From: RCIO01 sp965232405
GTDB taxonomy: Bacteria; Pseudomonadota; Alphaproteobacteria; Rhizobiales; Rhizobiaceae
Assembly: GCA_965232405.1 (NCBI GenBank)
Contig: OZ246966.1
Coordinates: forward strand, 620,001 to 684,000
Reading direction: 5' to 3'
Length of the DNA stretch: 64,000 nucleotides
Shown: piece after piece, positions 45,247 to 56,313 of the stretch
How positions within the stretch are numbered: the stretch's first letter is position 1
How the letters are laid out: each line of letters starts with the position of its first letter
Translations under genes and position numbers: made by a program
Notes under the pieces: model-generated
What the model was told of the DNA's origin: nothing
Seen by the model: the letters and a program-made list of their open reading frames with translations, nothing else
The model's database searches: none

Positions 45247-46515
45247 ATGAAACCTAAGAGTGTCTTGAGGGCGCTGGCATTTGCTTGCGCAACCGTGGTT
45301 GCGATGCCGGCCGTGGCAGAGGAAACCGTCGTATGGTGGGACTTCCTCGGCGGCGGTGACGGCGTTCGCATGAAGCAGATGATCGAGGATTTCAACAAGG
45401 CCCACGAAGGGGAAATCACGATCGACGCAACAACGCTGGAATGGGGTGTTCCGTTCTACACAAAGGTGCAGACGGCCGTTCCCGTCGGCGAAGCACCCGA
45501 CATCATGACCTATCATGCGAGCCGCATTCCGCTGGCCGTGGACCAGAACCTGCTTTCCGAGATCACGTCGGATGACTGGTCGAAGATGGGCATCGGCGAA
45601 TCCGACTACGCAACATCGACCTGGGACGCTGTCACGGTCGACGGCAAGCAATATGCCGTGCCGCTCGATACCCATCCAATCGTCCTTTACTACAACAAGG
45701 ACCTGCTCAAGAAAGTCGGCCGGCTGAACGACGACGGCACGCCGATGGGCATGGACAGCCGTGAGGGCTTCACCGAAACGCTTCAGGCGCTGAAGGATTC
45801 CGGCGACGTGAAGTTCCCGCTGGGCTCGGTTACCGCTGATGGCAACTTCATGTTCCGCACCATCTACTCGCTGATGGGCCAGCAGGACGGCGAACTGATG
45901 ACCGACGGCGAGTTCCTTGCCGGCGACAATGCACAGAAGCTGCAGAATTCCCTCAGCGTGCTGGCCGATTGGACCAATAGCGGCCTGCAATCGACCTATA
46001 CCGACTATCCGGCAACGGTCGCGCTGTTCACGTCCGGTGAAGCAGCGATGATGATCAACGGTGTCTGGGAAGTCCCCACGATGACCGACCTGCACAAGGA
46101 CGGCAAGCTCTTCGAATGGGGCGCTGTCGAACTGCCGGTCATCTTCGATCATCCGTCGACCTATGCTGACAGCCATACCTTCGCGATTCCGGCCGGCGAC
46201 ATGTCGGCCGAGAAACGCGATGCCGTGCTTGAGGTGATGAGCTGGATCTCCAAGAACTCGCTGTTCTGGGCGACAGCCGGCCACATCCCGGCTTATGGAC
46301 CGGTAACCGAGAGCGCCGAGTACAAGGCGATGGAACCCAACGCGACCTATTCGCCGCTGACGCAGAACATGATCTTCGATCCCAAATCGACGCTGGCAGG
46401 CATTGCCGGTCCGATCTTCGACGTCATGTCCACCTATTTCGTCCCGACGCTGAACGGCGAAATGGATCCCGCGGAAGCGGTGGAAGAGATCAAGATCGAA
46501 CTCAACGACCTTTGA
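45247..46515 (+). CDS. Periplasmic binding protein of an oligosaccharide ABC transporter
   Basis: A 422-residue family 1 binding protein with a signal peptide ending at PAVA-EET. The segment GVPFYTKVQTAVPVGEAPDIMTYHASR is typical. The start at 45247 follows GAGGGAGGAAAAG. It is first in the transporter unit after the GH51 gene; arabinose-containing oligosaccharides are the likely ligands by context. Confidence 0.88.
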   Translation: MKPKSVLRALAFACATVVAMPAVAEETVVWWDFLGGGDGVRMKQMIEDFNKAHEGEITIDATTLEWGVPFYTKVQTAVPVGEAPDIMTYHASRIPLAVDQNLLSEITSDDWSKMGIGESDYATSTWDAVTVDGKQYAVPLDTHPIVLYYNKDLLKKVGRLNDDGTPMGMDSREGFTETLQALKDSGDVKFPLGSVTADGNFMFRTIYSLMGQQDGELMTDGEFLAGDNAQKLQNSLSVLADWTNSGLQSTYTDYPATVALFTSGEAAMMINGVWEVPTMTDLHKDGKLFEWGAVELPVIFDHPSTYADSHTFAIPAGDMSAEKRDAVLEVMSWISKNSLFWATAGHIPAYGPVTESAEYKAMEPNATYSPLTQNMIFDPKSTLAGIAGPIFDVMSTYFVPTLNGEMDPAEAVEEIKIELNDL

Positions 46516-46525
46516 TCCTCCCCGG

Positions 46526-46551
46526 CAGGGCGCCCCTTTGCGGGCGCCCTG
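46526..46551 (+). other. Intercistronic hairpin after the oligosaccharide binding-protein gene
   Basis: A perfect 10-bp stem CAGGGCGCCC / GGGCGCCCTG with a 6-base loop starts 10 bases after the stop and ends 18 bases before the permease start. Confidence 0.65.
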
Positions 46552-46569
46552 TACGCATGGAGCGCCAAC

Positions 46570-47454
46570 TTGATTAGGGATACGAAGAAAGAGTGGTTGT
46601 TTGCGCTACTCCTGCTCGCGCCGTTCCTGGCGGTGTATGGGCTTATCTTCGTTTACCCCACCATCGATATGTTCCTGCTGTCCTTCACGGACGCCCCGCT
46701 GATCGGCAGCGGCGATTATGTTGGTCTCGAAAACTACACCCGTCTCGGCCGTGATCGGCGTTTCGACACGGCCATCTGGAACACCGCCTATTTCGTCGCC
46801 CTGTCGGTGGTTCCCGGCACCGCCGTAGCACTGGCCATTGCGCTCGGCGTCAGCCGACTGTCGGGCCGCATGCAGGCCCTCATCTTGGCGCTGTTCTTTC
46901 TGCCCTACATCCTGCCGGTTTCGGTCGTTTACCGGCTCTGGGACTGGACGCTGAATTTCCAGTTCGGCATCGTCATGCAGGTCTTCGACATGCTGGGCAT
47001 CAGCCGTGTGCCGGTGTTCAAGACCACCACCTGGTTCATGCCGGCTGTCGCATTCATCACCATCTGGTGGACCTGCGGCTTCAACATTCTCCTGTTCCTG
47101 GCAGGGCTTCGCGCCATACCCCAGGAGGTTTATGAAGCAGCGGCTCTCGACAATGCGGGGCGCTGGACGACGTTCAGGAAAGTGACCTGGCCGCTTCTGT
47201 GGCCGATCACCGCCCTGAACCTGACGATCCAGCTGATCCTGCAGATGAAGATTTTCGACCAGGTCTATCTGTTCTCGACGGGCGGCCGGCCAAACGACAA
47301 TCTGGTCATGGTCTATTACATCTTCCAGCGGGCCTTCCAGTCGAACCACGGCGGCCGCGCTGCGGCGATTGCCGTTGTCCTGTTCGTCATCGTCGTGGCG
47401 GTGTCTGTACTCAATTTCCACCTCACCCGGGCTTCGGGAGGCGGCAGGAAATGA
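46570..47454 (+). CDS. Oligosaccharide ABC transporter permease (MalF type)
   Basis: A 294-residue inner-membrane permease with six helices; the EAA loop is EVYEAAALDNAGRWTTFRKVTWPLL. The start is a TTG at 46570 with GGAGCG upstream; no better start codon fits the first helix. Its end overlaps the next permease by 4 bases. Confidence 0.88.
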   Translation: MIRDTKKEWLFALLLLAPFLAVYGLIFVYPTIDMFLLSFTDAPLIGSGDYVGLENYTRLGRDRRFDTAIWNTAYFVALSVVPGTAVALAIALGVSRLSGRMQALILALFFLPYILPVSVVYRLWDWTLNFQFGIVMQVFDMLGISRVPVFKTTTWFMPAVAFITIWWTCGFNILLFLAGLRAIPQEVYEAAALDNAGRWTTFRKVTWPLLWPITALNLTIQLILQMKIFDQVYLFSTGGRPNDNLVMVYYIFQRAFQSNHGGRAAAIAVVLFVIVVAVSVLNFHLTRASGGGRK

Positions 47455-48293
47455 CCCCGTCCACCGCACGCCGCATCAACATTGCCGGATTGGTGATAAC
47501 GATCGTTACCGTGGTTCTCGCGGTACTCTGGGCGTTTCCGATCTACTGGGGCGTCGTCAGCTCGCTCAAACCCGACAACGAGGTGGTGCGGCCCTATATC
47601 GAGCTGTGGCCCGAGACGCTGACATTCGAACACTATGTGTTCGCCCTCACCCAGACACAGATCGGCTACTGGTACCTGAACTCGATCGCCACCGCCCTTG
47701 GCGTCATGGTGCTGACCGTCGGCAGTTCGATCTTCGCCGGTTACGCGATCTCGCAGCTGCGCTTTCCGTTCCGCCGCGCCCTGTGGTGGTTCATCCTGGC
47801 CAGCTTCATGGTGCCGACTCAGGTCCTGATCATCAACCACTTCGTCCTGATGGCGGATATGGGTTTGCTGAACACATGGGCCGGCATCATCCTGCCGCAG
47901 TTGATCCACCCGGTCATCATCATCGTCTACAAGCAGTTCTTCGATCAGGTGCCCAAGGACTTCCGCGAAGCGGCCATGATGGACAACGCCTCCGAATGGC
48001 GGATCCTGTCGCGCATTTACATCCCGATGAACTGGGGGGTGACAACGGCCCTGTCGATCGTAACCTTCATCTGGGCCTGGAACGCGTTTCTTTGGCCTTT
48101 CCTGGCCGTCACCAAGACGGAGATGATGACCATCACCGTCGGCATCACTCAGACCAATGACAGTTTCGGCGTCTATTATGCGAGTGAACTGGCGGCCGCC
48201 GTTCTGGCCGGCTTCCCGGTAGCGCTAGCGTACCTCTTGTTCCAGCGCCGCGTGACCGAAGCGATCACGCTGTCTGCCGGCATCAAGGGCTGA
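47451..48293 (+). CDS. Oligosaccharide ABC transporter permease (MalG type)
   Basis: A 280-residue inner-membrane permease with the EAA loop DFREAAMMDNASEWRILSRIYIPM. The ATG at 47451 overlaps the previous stop (ATGA); GGAGGCGGCAGGAA lies before it. The frame stays open further upstream inside the previous gene, but that part is not coding. It is convergent with the ATPase gene. Confidence 0.9.
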   Translation: MTPSTARRINIAGLVITIVTVVLAVLWAFPIYWGVVSSLKPDNEVVRPYIELWPETLTFEHYVFALTQTQIGYWYLNSIATALGVMVLTVGSSIFAGYAISQLRFPFRRALWWFILASFMVPTQVLIINHFVLMADMGLLNTWAGIILPQLIHPVIIIVYKQFFDQVPKDFREAAMMDNASEWRILSRIYIPMNWGVTTALSIVTFIWAWNAFLWPFLAVTKTEMMTITVGITQTNDSFGVYYASELAAAVLAGFPVALAYLLFQRRVTEAITLSAGIKG

Positions 48294-48339
48294 ACGGCCG
48301 AAGAGCCAGGACGCTGCGATGCGGCGGGAACCCGGCCGT
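48294..48339. terminator. Weak inverted repeat between convergent permease and ATPase genes
   Basis: Arms ACGGCCG and CGGCCGT pair perfectly but are 32 bases apart, directly after the permease stop. The 74-base gap shows nothing stronger. Confidence 0.3.
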
Positions 48340-48367
48340 CATGTCCACGCCCCTCACTGCAATGAAT

Positions 48368-49450
48368 TCAAGCCGCGTGGTATGCGCGGCCTTCCGCGTC
48401 GAAAAGATGCGCCTCCGAACCATCGAGATGCAACCCGACTTCGTCTCCGGGGCTGACTGTCGAGCGGCCGACATCCTGGGCAACCAGCGTCGTGCCGTCG
48501 CTCAAACGCACATGGACGAGCGTGCGCTCGCCGAGCCTTTCCACGACGGAAGCCTTTCCAACGGTGGTGCGGTCCTCACCGGCCGCTACCCGCACGGCTT
48601 CGGGGCGGATTCCCAGGATCACCTTGTCGCCGATCTTGTCGGCGGGCACGGACAGGTTGGCCGGGAGCACGCTGCCGTCGCCAAGTGTCGAGACGACGCT
48701 TCCGTTGCGGGACAAAGATACCGGCAGGAAGTTCATCGCCGGCGAGCCGACAAATCCGGCGACGAAACGGGAGGCAGGTCTTGAATAGACCTCCATCGGC
48801 GTTCCGATTTGCTCGATCTTGCGGTCGTTCAAAACGACGATCCGATCGGCCATGGTCATGGCTTCGGTCTGGTCGTGCGTGACGTAGATCATCGTGGAGG
48901 CCAGCCGCTGGTGCAGCTCCGCCAGTTCCACACGGGTGCGAACCCGAAGCGCGGCATCTAGGTTCGACAAAGGCTCGTCGAAGAGGAACGCCTTGGGCTC
49001 CTTCACAATCGCCCTGCCAATTGCAACACGCTGGCGCTGTCCGCCCGAAAGCTGCGCCGGCCGGCGCTCCAGCAATTCCCCTATCTCCAGAATACGCGCC
49101 GCATCACTGACGCGCCTGCCGATCTCATCCGCCGAAACGCCGACGTTCCTCAGCCCGAAGGCGAGATTTTCAGTAACGGTCATGTGCGGATAAAGCGCGT
49201 AGTTCTGGAACACCATCGCCACTTCGCGTTGGCCGGGCGCCAGTTGGTCGACCCGCCTATCGCCAATCCAGATCTCACCACCGTCGACGGATTCCAGGCC
49301 GGCTATCATGCGCAAAAGGGTCGATTTGCCGGACCCGGACGGCCCAAGGAAAACGACGAACTCGCTTGCCTCGACGGTCAGCGAAACGTCTTCGATCACG
49401 CTGACCGAGCCAAACCGCTTGCTGACGGTGCGCAGTTCGATCCGTGCCAC
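48368..49450 (-). CDS. Oligosaccharide ABC transporter ATPase (UgpC/MsmK type)
   Basis: A 360-residue ATPase with GPSGSGKST, LSGGQRQRVAIG, AFLFDEPLSNLD and YVTHDQTEAMTMAD, then a C-terminal regulatory domain from about 240. It is encoded on the opposite strand, facing the permease genes, instead of inside their operon. It should energise that transporter, though one such ATPase can serve several. It resembles SmoK of the polyol operon. Confidence 0.88.
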   Translation of the reverse strand: MARIELRTVSKRFGSVSVIEDVSLTVEASEFVVFLGPSGSGKSTLLRMIAGLESVDGGEIWIGDRRVDQLAPGQREVAMVFQNYALYPHMTVTENLAFGLRNVGVSADEIGRRVSDAARILEIGELLERRPAQLSGGQRQRVAIGRAIVKEPKAFLFDEPLSNLDAALRVRTRVELAELHQRLASTMIYVTHDQTEAMTMADRIVVLNDRKIEQIGTPMEVYSRPASRFVAGFVGSPAMNFLPVSLSRNGSVVSTLGDGSVLPANLSVPADKIGDKVILGIRPEAVRVAAGEDRTTVGKASVVERLGERTLVHVRLSDGTTLVAQDVGRSTVSPGDEVGLHLDGSEAHLFDAEGRAYHAA

Positions 49451-49782
49451 GATATCCTCCCTGTCGTTTGTACCAGTTGTTCGCGATATACATCCGATGT
49501 CAAGGTATGAAACCGTCTGCTCACCCGATTGCCGGCCTGCCCCTCACCTGGCAGTTGACCATGGCTCCGGTTGTTGAGAAGCCGGTGTGCCGTACGAGAT
49601 GGATTACAGACGTATTTACCTTGGAGGCGTCGAAGGCCAGGCAGAAGCGCTCGGCGGCATCCGCGCGCCTGTCGCGGTCATGGAGCAGATTGTCGCCTTC
49701 GCCGCGCCGCCGGCAGCTACATGACCTGGCAGATCGTTTTCGTCGCAAACGGGGTCACCGCAAGTCCTTGACCCGACGGTCG
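49451..49782. other. 332-base gap with no supported gene
   Basis: The left end is the ATPase promoter region, with CTGGTACAAAC on the minus strand (49476-49466) and an ACATC-C-GATGT dyad near 49490-49500. A plus-strand frame 49599-49724 begins MDYRRIYLGGVEGQ and encodes 41 residues without a clear binding site. It could be a gene remnant or chance; I do not call it a gene. Confidence 0.3.
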
Positions 49783-50430
49783 TTAGTGCTCGCGATCAGG
49801 AAGCAGTTTGCTTGCCAGCGCCCGTGCTGCCTCGATCAGGTTGCCGGTCGTTTTCACGAGCGCCTGCTCGTCCCTTGTCGCCAGCCACTGATTCAGGATG
49901 CCCACGAAACAGGCATAGATAAAATCGGTCAGTTCCTCGATCTGAGGTTCGTCGTCCGGCCCGACATCCAGGCATGCTCTGAGCGACAGGCTGTACAATG
50001 ACTTGATCTCGCGCTCCTTCTGAGCGGCCAGGTGCTCGGCATGCGAGACCCGCAACACGTAGAGCGTCATCTCCTGCAGCACGAGTTGCTCGCCAGGCGC
50101 CTGCTTGATCTCACCCCAGATGAACCACAGGAGGTCTTCTATTCTCTGACCAAGGTATTGAGGCTGGGAGAAACGCGCCGACAACGTATCCCGGTACCGT
50201 GACGCCAGTTCCTCCATTGCGCTGAAGATGATCTCTTCCTTGTTGTGGAAGTGGTAGTGCAGCGTTGCGACGTTAACGCCGGCAGCTTCGGCGATCTTTC
50301 TGGTGGTGGTGTTGTGAACCCCATGAGAAATCATCACCGTCAGCGCAGCATCGATGATCTGCTCGCGCCGGCCGGTGCTTTGCGGCCGGGCGGGGCTCAT
50401 TGGTATTTTCGGAGCTTCCGTGCCTGACAT
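49783..50430 (-). CDS. TetR-family transcriptional regulator
   Basis: A 215-residue regulator with the helix-turn-helix RREQIIDAALTVMISHGVHNTTTRKIAEAAGVNVATLHYHFHNKEEI and an all-helical ligand domain. The start MSGTEAP at 50430 is chosen because upstream codons give a cysteine- and arginine-rich stretch foreign to the family. It is divergent from the ribose-type ABC operon across 313 bases. TetR control of such an operon is unusual, since LacI or DeoR types are the common choice. Confidence 0.85.
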   Translation of the reverse strand: MSGTEAPKIPMSPARPQSTGRREQIIDAALTVMISHGVHNTTTRKIAEAAGVNVATLHYHFHNKEEIIFSAMEELASRYRDTLSARFSQPQYLGQRIEDLLWFIWGEIKQAPGEQLVLQEMTLYVLRVSHAEHLAAQKEREIKSLYSLSLRACLDVGPDDEPQIEELTDFIYACFVGILNQWLATRDEQALVKTTGNLIEAARALASKLLPDREH

Positions 50431-50743
50431 GGTGGAGTTTCCCTTGGCGAATCCACGCGGAATCGTACCAAACGCATAGCCTTCTATTCGATCCCGCCCT
50501 CGTACGCACGCCGGGCGACAATTTTGTTCCCGGCTACACCCGGTCGCCTCCATCCCGCGGTGGTTTCAGCACCTAATTCCGGTACCCGAGTCGAAATTCG
50601 TTGACGGGCAAGCTTTCTTAATCATATGTTTTGGTCACTTGATTGGATCAGGCAATTAGATTCAGGTCAAGTGAGGAAGATGCAGCCAGATCTGCGCTTG
50701 TTGTCGGGGGCAAACTCGCAGGCGCGTGTACCGGGAGGAAAAA
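50431..50743. promoter_or_regulatory. 313-base divergent region with candidate promoter and inverted repeat
   Basis: On the plus strand TTGACG (50601-50606) and TATGTT (50625-50630) are 18 bases apart, a plausible promoter for the ABC operon. Just downstream CACTTGA (50636-50642) and TCAAGTG (50667-50673) form a perfect inverted repeat around 24 bases, which may be the TetR operator or a leader hairpin. The TetR side contains ATCGTACCAAA at 50462-50472. I see no gene here. Confidence 0.4.
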
Positions 50744-51820
50744 ATGTCCAATCAGTTTCGAAAGAGCGTGGCAATTCTGCTTTTCGGCCTCGCCGCCTCT
50801 GCGGCGGCGCCGGCAACGGCTCAGGATGAGGTGCAGCTTTTGCCGCCAAACCTGATCGAGGCCACTTCGCCCAACATGACTCCGGAGGACAAATTCAAGA
50901 AGGATCCTCCTTGGAAGATCGGCGTCTCGTTCGTTGGCGTAGGCAACACCTGGATCGTCCAGATGATCGAGGAAATGAAACTCGAAGCAGCCAAGAACCC
51001 CGACATTGGCGAGTTCATCTTCACCGAAGCGAACTGGCAACCGGCAAAGCAGGTCGCCGATCTGGAAGACCTGCTTGCCCAGAAGGTCGACGCATTGATC
51101 GTCGCCCCGCTTGCCCCGCCGCTTGTGAAAGACCAGGTGGCGAAAGCGCTGGCTGCCGGCGTACCGGTGGTCAACTTCGGCACCGGCGGCGATGTGCTGA
51201 GCACAACGGTCGAGGTCATGGGCGGCGGCGAGCGCTTCGGTGAAGTCGGTGGCAGGTTCCTGCGGGAAAAGCTGGGCGGCAAGGGCACGATCTGGGCTTT
51301 CCGTGGCATTGCGGGCGTTGAGGAAGAGCAGCAGCGCTACGACGGCTTCCGCAAGGCGATCGAAGGCAGCGATATCGAGATTGGTACCGAGGTCTATGGC
51401 GACTGGAATTACGCCAAGGGCAAGCAGCTTTGCGAAAATCTGGTGCTCTCGGGGCAGCCGGTGGACGGAATATGGTTTTCCGGCGCCGACATGACACGCG
51501 CCTGCATCGACGTATTCAACGAAGCCGGCAAGCAGCTGGTGCCGATGACTGGCGAATCCAACAATGGCTTCCTTCGCGCATGGAAGGATGCCGGCGTTGA
51601 CGGAGCCGCGCCGATCTTTACGCCAGGTCTGGGGCCAGCGACTGTGCGCGCCGCCGTCGCCTTGCTCGAAGGCAAGTCGCTGCACACCCACTACTATTCA
51701 TCGCCGGCGCCGATCACCAACGAGAATCTGGACGACTACTACCGGCCCGATCTCAACGATGCTTTCTGGGTGACGTCGACTTTGCCGGACGACAAGATCA
51801 AGGAAATGTTCGCGCAATAA
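50744..51820 (+). CDS. Periplasmic binding protein of a ribose-type ABC transporter
   Basis: A 358-residue receptor of the ribose/galactose-binding class (Peripla_BP_4). The signal peptide ends at ATA-QDE. An unusual 35-residue linker (VQLLPPNLIEATSPNMTPEDKFKKDPPW) precedes the first strand KIGVSFVGVGNTW. Core motifs include VDALIVAPLAPP and VPVVNFGTGGD. The start at 50744 follows GGGAGGAAAAA. The ligand is unknown. An esterase closes the operon. Confidence 0.87.
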   Translation: MSNQFRKSVAILLFGLAASAAAPATAQDEVQLLPPNLIEATSPNMTPEDKFKKDPPWKIGVSFVGVGNTWIVQMIEEMKLEAAKNPDIGEFIFTEANWQPAKQVADLEDLLAQKVDALIVAPLAPPLVKDQVAKALAAGVPVVNFGTGGDVLSTTVEVMGGGERFGEVGGRFLREKLGGKGTIWAFRGIAGVEEEQQRYDGFRKAIEGSDIEIGTEVYGDWNYAKGKQLCENLVLSGQPVDGIWFSGADMTRACIDVFNEAGKQLVPMTGESNNGFLRAWKDAGVDGAAPIFTPGLGPATVRAAVALLEGKSLHTHYYSSPAPITNENLDDYYRPDLNDAFWVTSTLPDDKIKEMFAQ

Positions 51821-51840
51821 TCCGCCATTTCCCCGAGATG

Positions 51841-51866
51841 CTTCCGCCCGCCCTGGCGGGCGGAAG
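51841..51866 (+). other. Intercistronic hairpin between binding-protein and ATPase genes
   Basis: A perfect 11-bp stem CTTCCGCCCGC / GCGGGCGGAAG with a CCTG loop begins 20 bases after the stop and ends 31 bases before the ATPase ATG. Confidence 0.65.
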
Positions 51867-51897
51867 TCTCGATATCAGCATCGGCTACTCCACCACA

Positions 51898-53401
<1,504 letters not shown>

Positions 53402-53409
<8 letters not shown>

Positions 53410-54331
53410 ACTTGCACGAAAATCCCGGCGCACCGGGTTGTCCTTGATCGTTGTGACACTCCCCGCCGCTCTGTTTCTGCTGCTCTGCGTTTCGTCGGGT
53501 ACGTTCAGGAGCCTGGAAAACCTGGCGAATGTGAACAGTCAGATCACGGCGTTGATGATCGCATCGCTGGGCCAGGGCATTGTGGCGATTTCCGGCGGCA
53601 TCGATCTGTCTGTTGGTTCGGTCATGAGCCTGACAAGCGCGATCCTCGTCACCGCAGATCCGGCCTGGGCGATACCCCTCGCGTTGGCGATGGGAGTTGG
53701 AGTCGGGCTGATCAACGGTTTCGGCGTAACCGTGTTCAAGGTCCACCCGCTAGTTATGACTCTGGCCACCATGACGTTCGTGCAGGGCGTTGCGTTGTTG
53801 TTGCACCCGGTGCCGGGAGGCGCGGTGCCCGGCTACCTTAGAACCCTTGCGGTATCGCAAGTCGCGGGCCTGCCGGCAGCGTTGTTCTGGTGCGCCGCGG
53901 CCATCCTTCTGGCCTGGTTCCTGCTCAACCGTTCCCCTTACGGGCCTCGCATCTACGCAGTCGGCGCCAACCCTGTCAGCGCAGGCCGCAACGGCATTGC
54001 CGTGACACGGCTAAAGGTGGCCTGTTTTGTCATTTGCTCCCTGTCAGCGGTAATCGCCGGCATTTTTCTGACGGCGCGTGTCGGCGCAGGTGATTCAACG
54101 ATGGGCGCTCCATATTCGCTGGACACGATCACGGCCATGGCGCTCGGCGGCGTCCAGCTCGCCGGCGGCACTGGCAGCATACTCGGCGTTATCGCCGGAG
54201 TAGTCACACTCGGATTGATTTCCAACGGCATGAACCTTCTGGGCGTTTCCCCGTTCCTGCGTGCTGCACTGACCGGTGCACTCCTTCTTATGGCAATCGG
54301 ATTGCAACGTCGGGAGGCGATCGGCGCATGA
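53402..54331 (+). CDS. Ribose-type ABC transporter permease 1
   Basis: A 309-residue RbsC-type permease with GQGIVAISGGIDLSVGSVMSL near residue 60 and LDTITAMALGGVQLAGGTGSILG near 240, both diagnostic. It overlaps the ATPase gene by 8 bases and the second permease by 4, so a heteromeric channel is likely. Confidence 0.9.
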
Positions 54332-55305
54332 CGGGAGAAACCGTTTCGCCATCAATCAGGACGGGGCAGTGGCTGCGCTCGGCGGGAAAGACTCTGCTCT
54401 CGCTTCCCTTCGCCTATGCCGCGATGGTCATCCTGTTGATTGTTGCCTACTTCATGCGCCCGGCGCTGCTTACACCCATGCTGCTGTTGTTGATCGCCCG
54501 GCAGGCAGCTCCGCTCGGCATAGCCGTTCTGGGCCAATCCCTGTGCATGCGCGTCCTGTCTCTCGATCTGTCGATAGGCGGCGTTGTCGTCGGAGTGAGT
54601 TACATCCTGACAAGCGGCCTCCTGCCCTTTTCGGAGCCCGTGCTTATTCTGATCGCTGTCGCTTTCGGCATCGCTGTCGGGCTGCTCAACGCCTTCTTCA
54701 TCACCCGGCTTCGCGCATCATCGGTCATCGTCACCCTCGCCGTCACCATGGTGATTACCGGCGTGGCAGTTGCTTTCAGCCAGCTTCGCTCGCCCGGCGA
54801 TGCGCCGGAGATCCTGCGCCAGATCGTTCGCTTCAAGATCGGCATTGTGCCGGTCGTCCTTGTCGTCTGGGCCGCATTACTGATCGCCGTCGCGGTGTTC
54901 ATCCGCAGTTCGGTGTTTGGCCGCTATGTCGATGCCATCGGCGCAAATCCCCGCGCCGCCTGGGTTTCAGGAATACCCTATGTGCGGGTCGTCACGATCG
55001 TGCACGTAATGTCGAGCCTGTTTTCGGTTCTGGCAGGGTTTCTGCTTATCGGCTTCGTCGGCGTCGGCAGCATGGATCTTGGAAGGGATCTTGCGCTCAA
55101 TTCGCTGGCCGCGGTGATCCTTGGCGGCGTCACCTTCGGCTCCGGCAAAGGCGGCGTCCTTGGCCCGACGGTCGCCGCCCTCATGCTGACCTTCACCTTC
55201 AATCTCCTCACAAGTCTCGGCCTCGGCGAGCCGGCAAAACTGATGCTGCAGGGGATCATCATCGGCGTCGCTGCGGCGGCTTACTCCGTGCAGCGCAAGA
55301 ACTGA
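54328..55305 (+). CDS. Ribose-type ABC transporter permease 2
   Basis: A 325-residue RbsC-type permease, different from its neighbour, with LGQSLCMRVLSLDLSIGGVVVG replacing the usual GIDLS motif and LNSLAAVILGGVTFGSGKGGVLG near residue 265. It starts ATGA on the previous stop. It is 27 bases before the esterase gene. Confidence 0.9.
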   Translation: MTGETVSPSIRTGQWLRSAGKTLLSLPFAYAAMVILLIVAYFMRPALLTPMLLLLIARQAAPLGIAVLGQSLCMRVLSLDLSIGGVVVGVSYILTSGLLPFSEPVLILIAVAFGIAVGLLNAFFITRLRASSVIVTLAVTMVITGVAVAFSQLRSPGDAPEILRQIVRFKIGIVPVVLVVWAALLIAVAVFIRSSVFGRYVDAIGANPRAAWVSGIPYVRVVTIVHVMSSLFSVLAGFLLIGFVGVGSMDLGRDLALNSLAAVILGGVTFGSGKGGVLGPTVAALMLTFTFNLLTSLGLGEPAKLMLQGIIIGVAAAAYSVQRKN

Positions 55306-55332
55306 CGGACGCGCACAAAAAAGGAGAGACAA

Positions 55333-56109
55333 ATGGCGAAGACAATGGAGGGCGCGGAAGCGTTTCGCTTTGAAGCCGAAGGCCAGCCCGCCGTGCTGGT
55401 GCTGCATGGCTTCACAGGCTCGACGCAGAGCATGCGCTATCTGGGCGAGGCGCTTCATCGCAGATTTGGTTTCTTCGTCTGCGGACCGCGGCTCGCAGGG
55501 CACGGAACCTCGCCCGACGACATGGCGACCACCGGCTATCTCGATTGGCTGGGAACGGCTGAAGCCGCGCTCAGGGAGATGGCCGCCTCGCACGGCAAGG
55601 TTTTTGTCGCCGGGCTTTCAATGGGCGGCACGCTCTGCCTCAACCTGGCGGCCCGGCTTCCCGATCTTGTCGCCGGCATCATCCCGATCAACGGATGCGG
55701 CGGCAGGCTAAATGCCGAGATGTCGGAACTGGTGTTGGCCAGCGATGCTCCGGACCGTGTCCCGGGCATCGGCTCCGATATCAAGGCCGCAGGTGTCGCC
55801 GAACTCGCCTATCCGGAGGTTCCAGTGAGCTGCGTGCGAGAGGCGAACACGCTGATGGGCGCGACTGGCAACCTGCTGCACAAGATCGTGTGCCCGACTT
55901 TGATCATCCAATCGCGCGAAGACCATGTCCTGCCGCCTTCCAACGGCCCCCTGATCTTGCAAAGCGTCGGCTCGCGAGATGCCAGAATTCTGTGGCTCGA
56001 TGACTCCTACCATGTTGCGACCCTGGACAACGACAAGGACCTCATCGTCGAGCGGACCGGCAGGTTCATTGCGGAAATCGCGAGCGACAACGACGCTTCA
56101 AGAAAATGA
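55333..56109 (+). CDS. Alpha/beta hydrolase, monoglyceride-lipase/carboxylesterase type
   Basis: A 258-residue cytoplasmic serine hydrolase. The oxyanion motif is LHGFTGST, the nucleophile is in GLSMGGTLCLN, the acid is probably the D of REDHVLPPSN, and the histidine is in DDSYHVATLDNDKD. It resembles the Est30-like carboxylesterase group. It has AAAGGAGAGACAA before the ATG and is the last gene of the ribose-type ABC operon. The pairing suggests that the imported compound is esterified; this is inference. Confidence 0.85.
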   Translation: MAKTMEGAEAFRFEAEGQPAVLVLHGFTGSTQSMRYLGEALHRRFGFFVCGPRLAGHGTSPDDMATTGYLDWLGTAEAALREMAASHGKVFVAGLSMGGTLCLNLAARLPDLVAGIIPINGCGGRLNAEMSELVLASDAPDRVPGIGSDIKAAGVAELAYPEVPVSCVREANTLMGATGNLLHKIVCPTLIIQSREDHVLPPSNGPLILQSVGSRDARILWLDDSYHVATLDNDKDLIVERTGRFIAEIASDNDASRK

Positions 56110-56313
56110 AATCGGAACCGCAGATGACCTGAGAGATGGGAGTCGCCACCGTCCGAAACACCGGCAACGTCTTCTGTCGGATAATGGCAGGGTCCTTGCT
56201 CCGGACATGGGGCGCCTGGCTATTCCCTGACAAGCGGAAGCTTGAAATTGCTATTCTCCGGGCCAGCAGAGCGCGCGCGCCGCGGTCCACGATTTTTGGC
56301 GTCCGATCGTTAC

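Noticed and set aside
45088..46284. 398-residue open frame on the minus strand
   Set aside because: Antisense to the oligosaccharide receptor and crossing its promoter region; composition of a shadow frame.
47199..47450. Upstream extension of the MalG-type permease
   Set aside because: The frame is open, but it lies inside the previous permease gene. The ATGA overlap at 47451 with a good binding site is the real start.
54276..55373. 365-residue open frame on the plus strand
   Set aside because: Out-of-frame reading of the second ribose-type permease; rich in Arg, His and Pro with no membrane helices.
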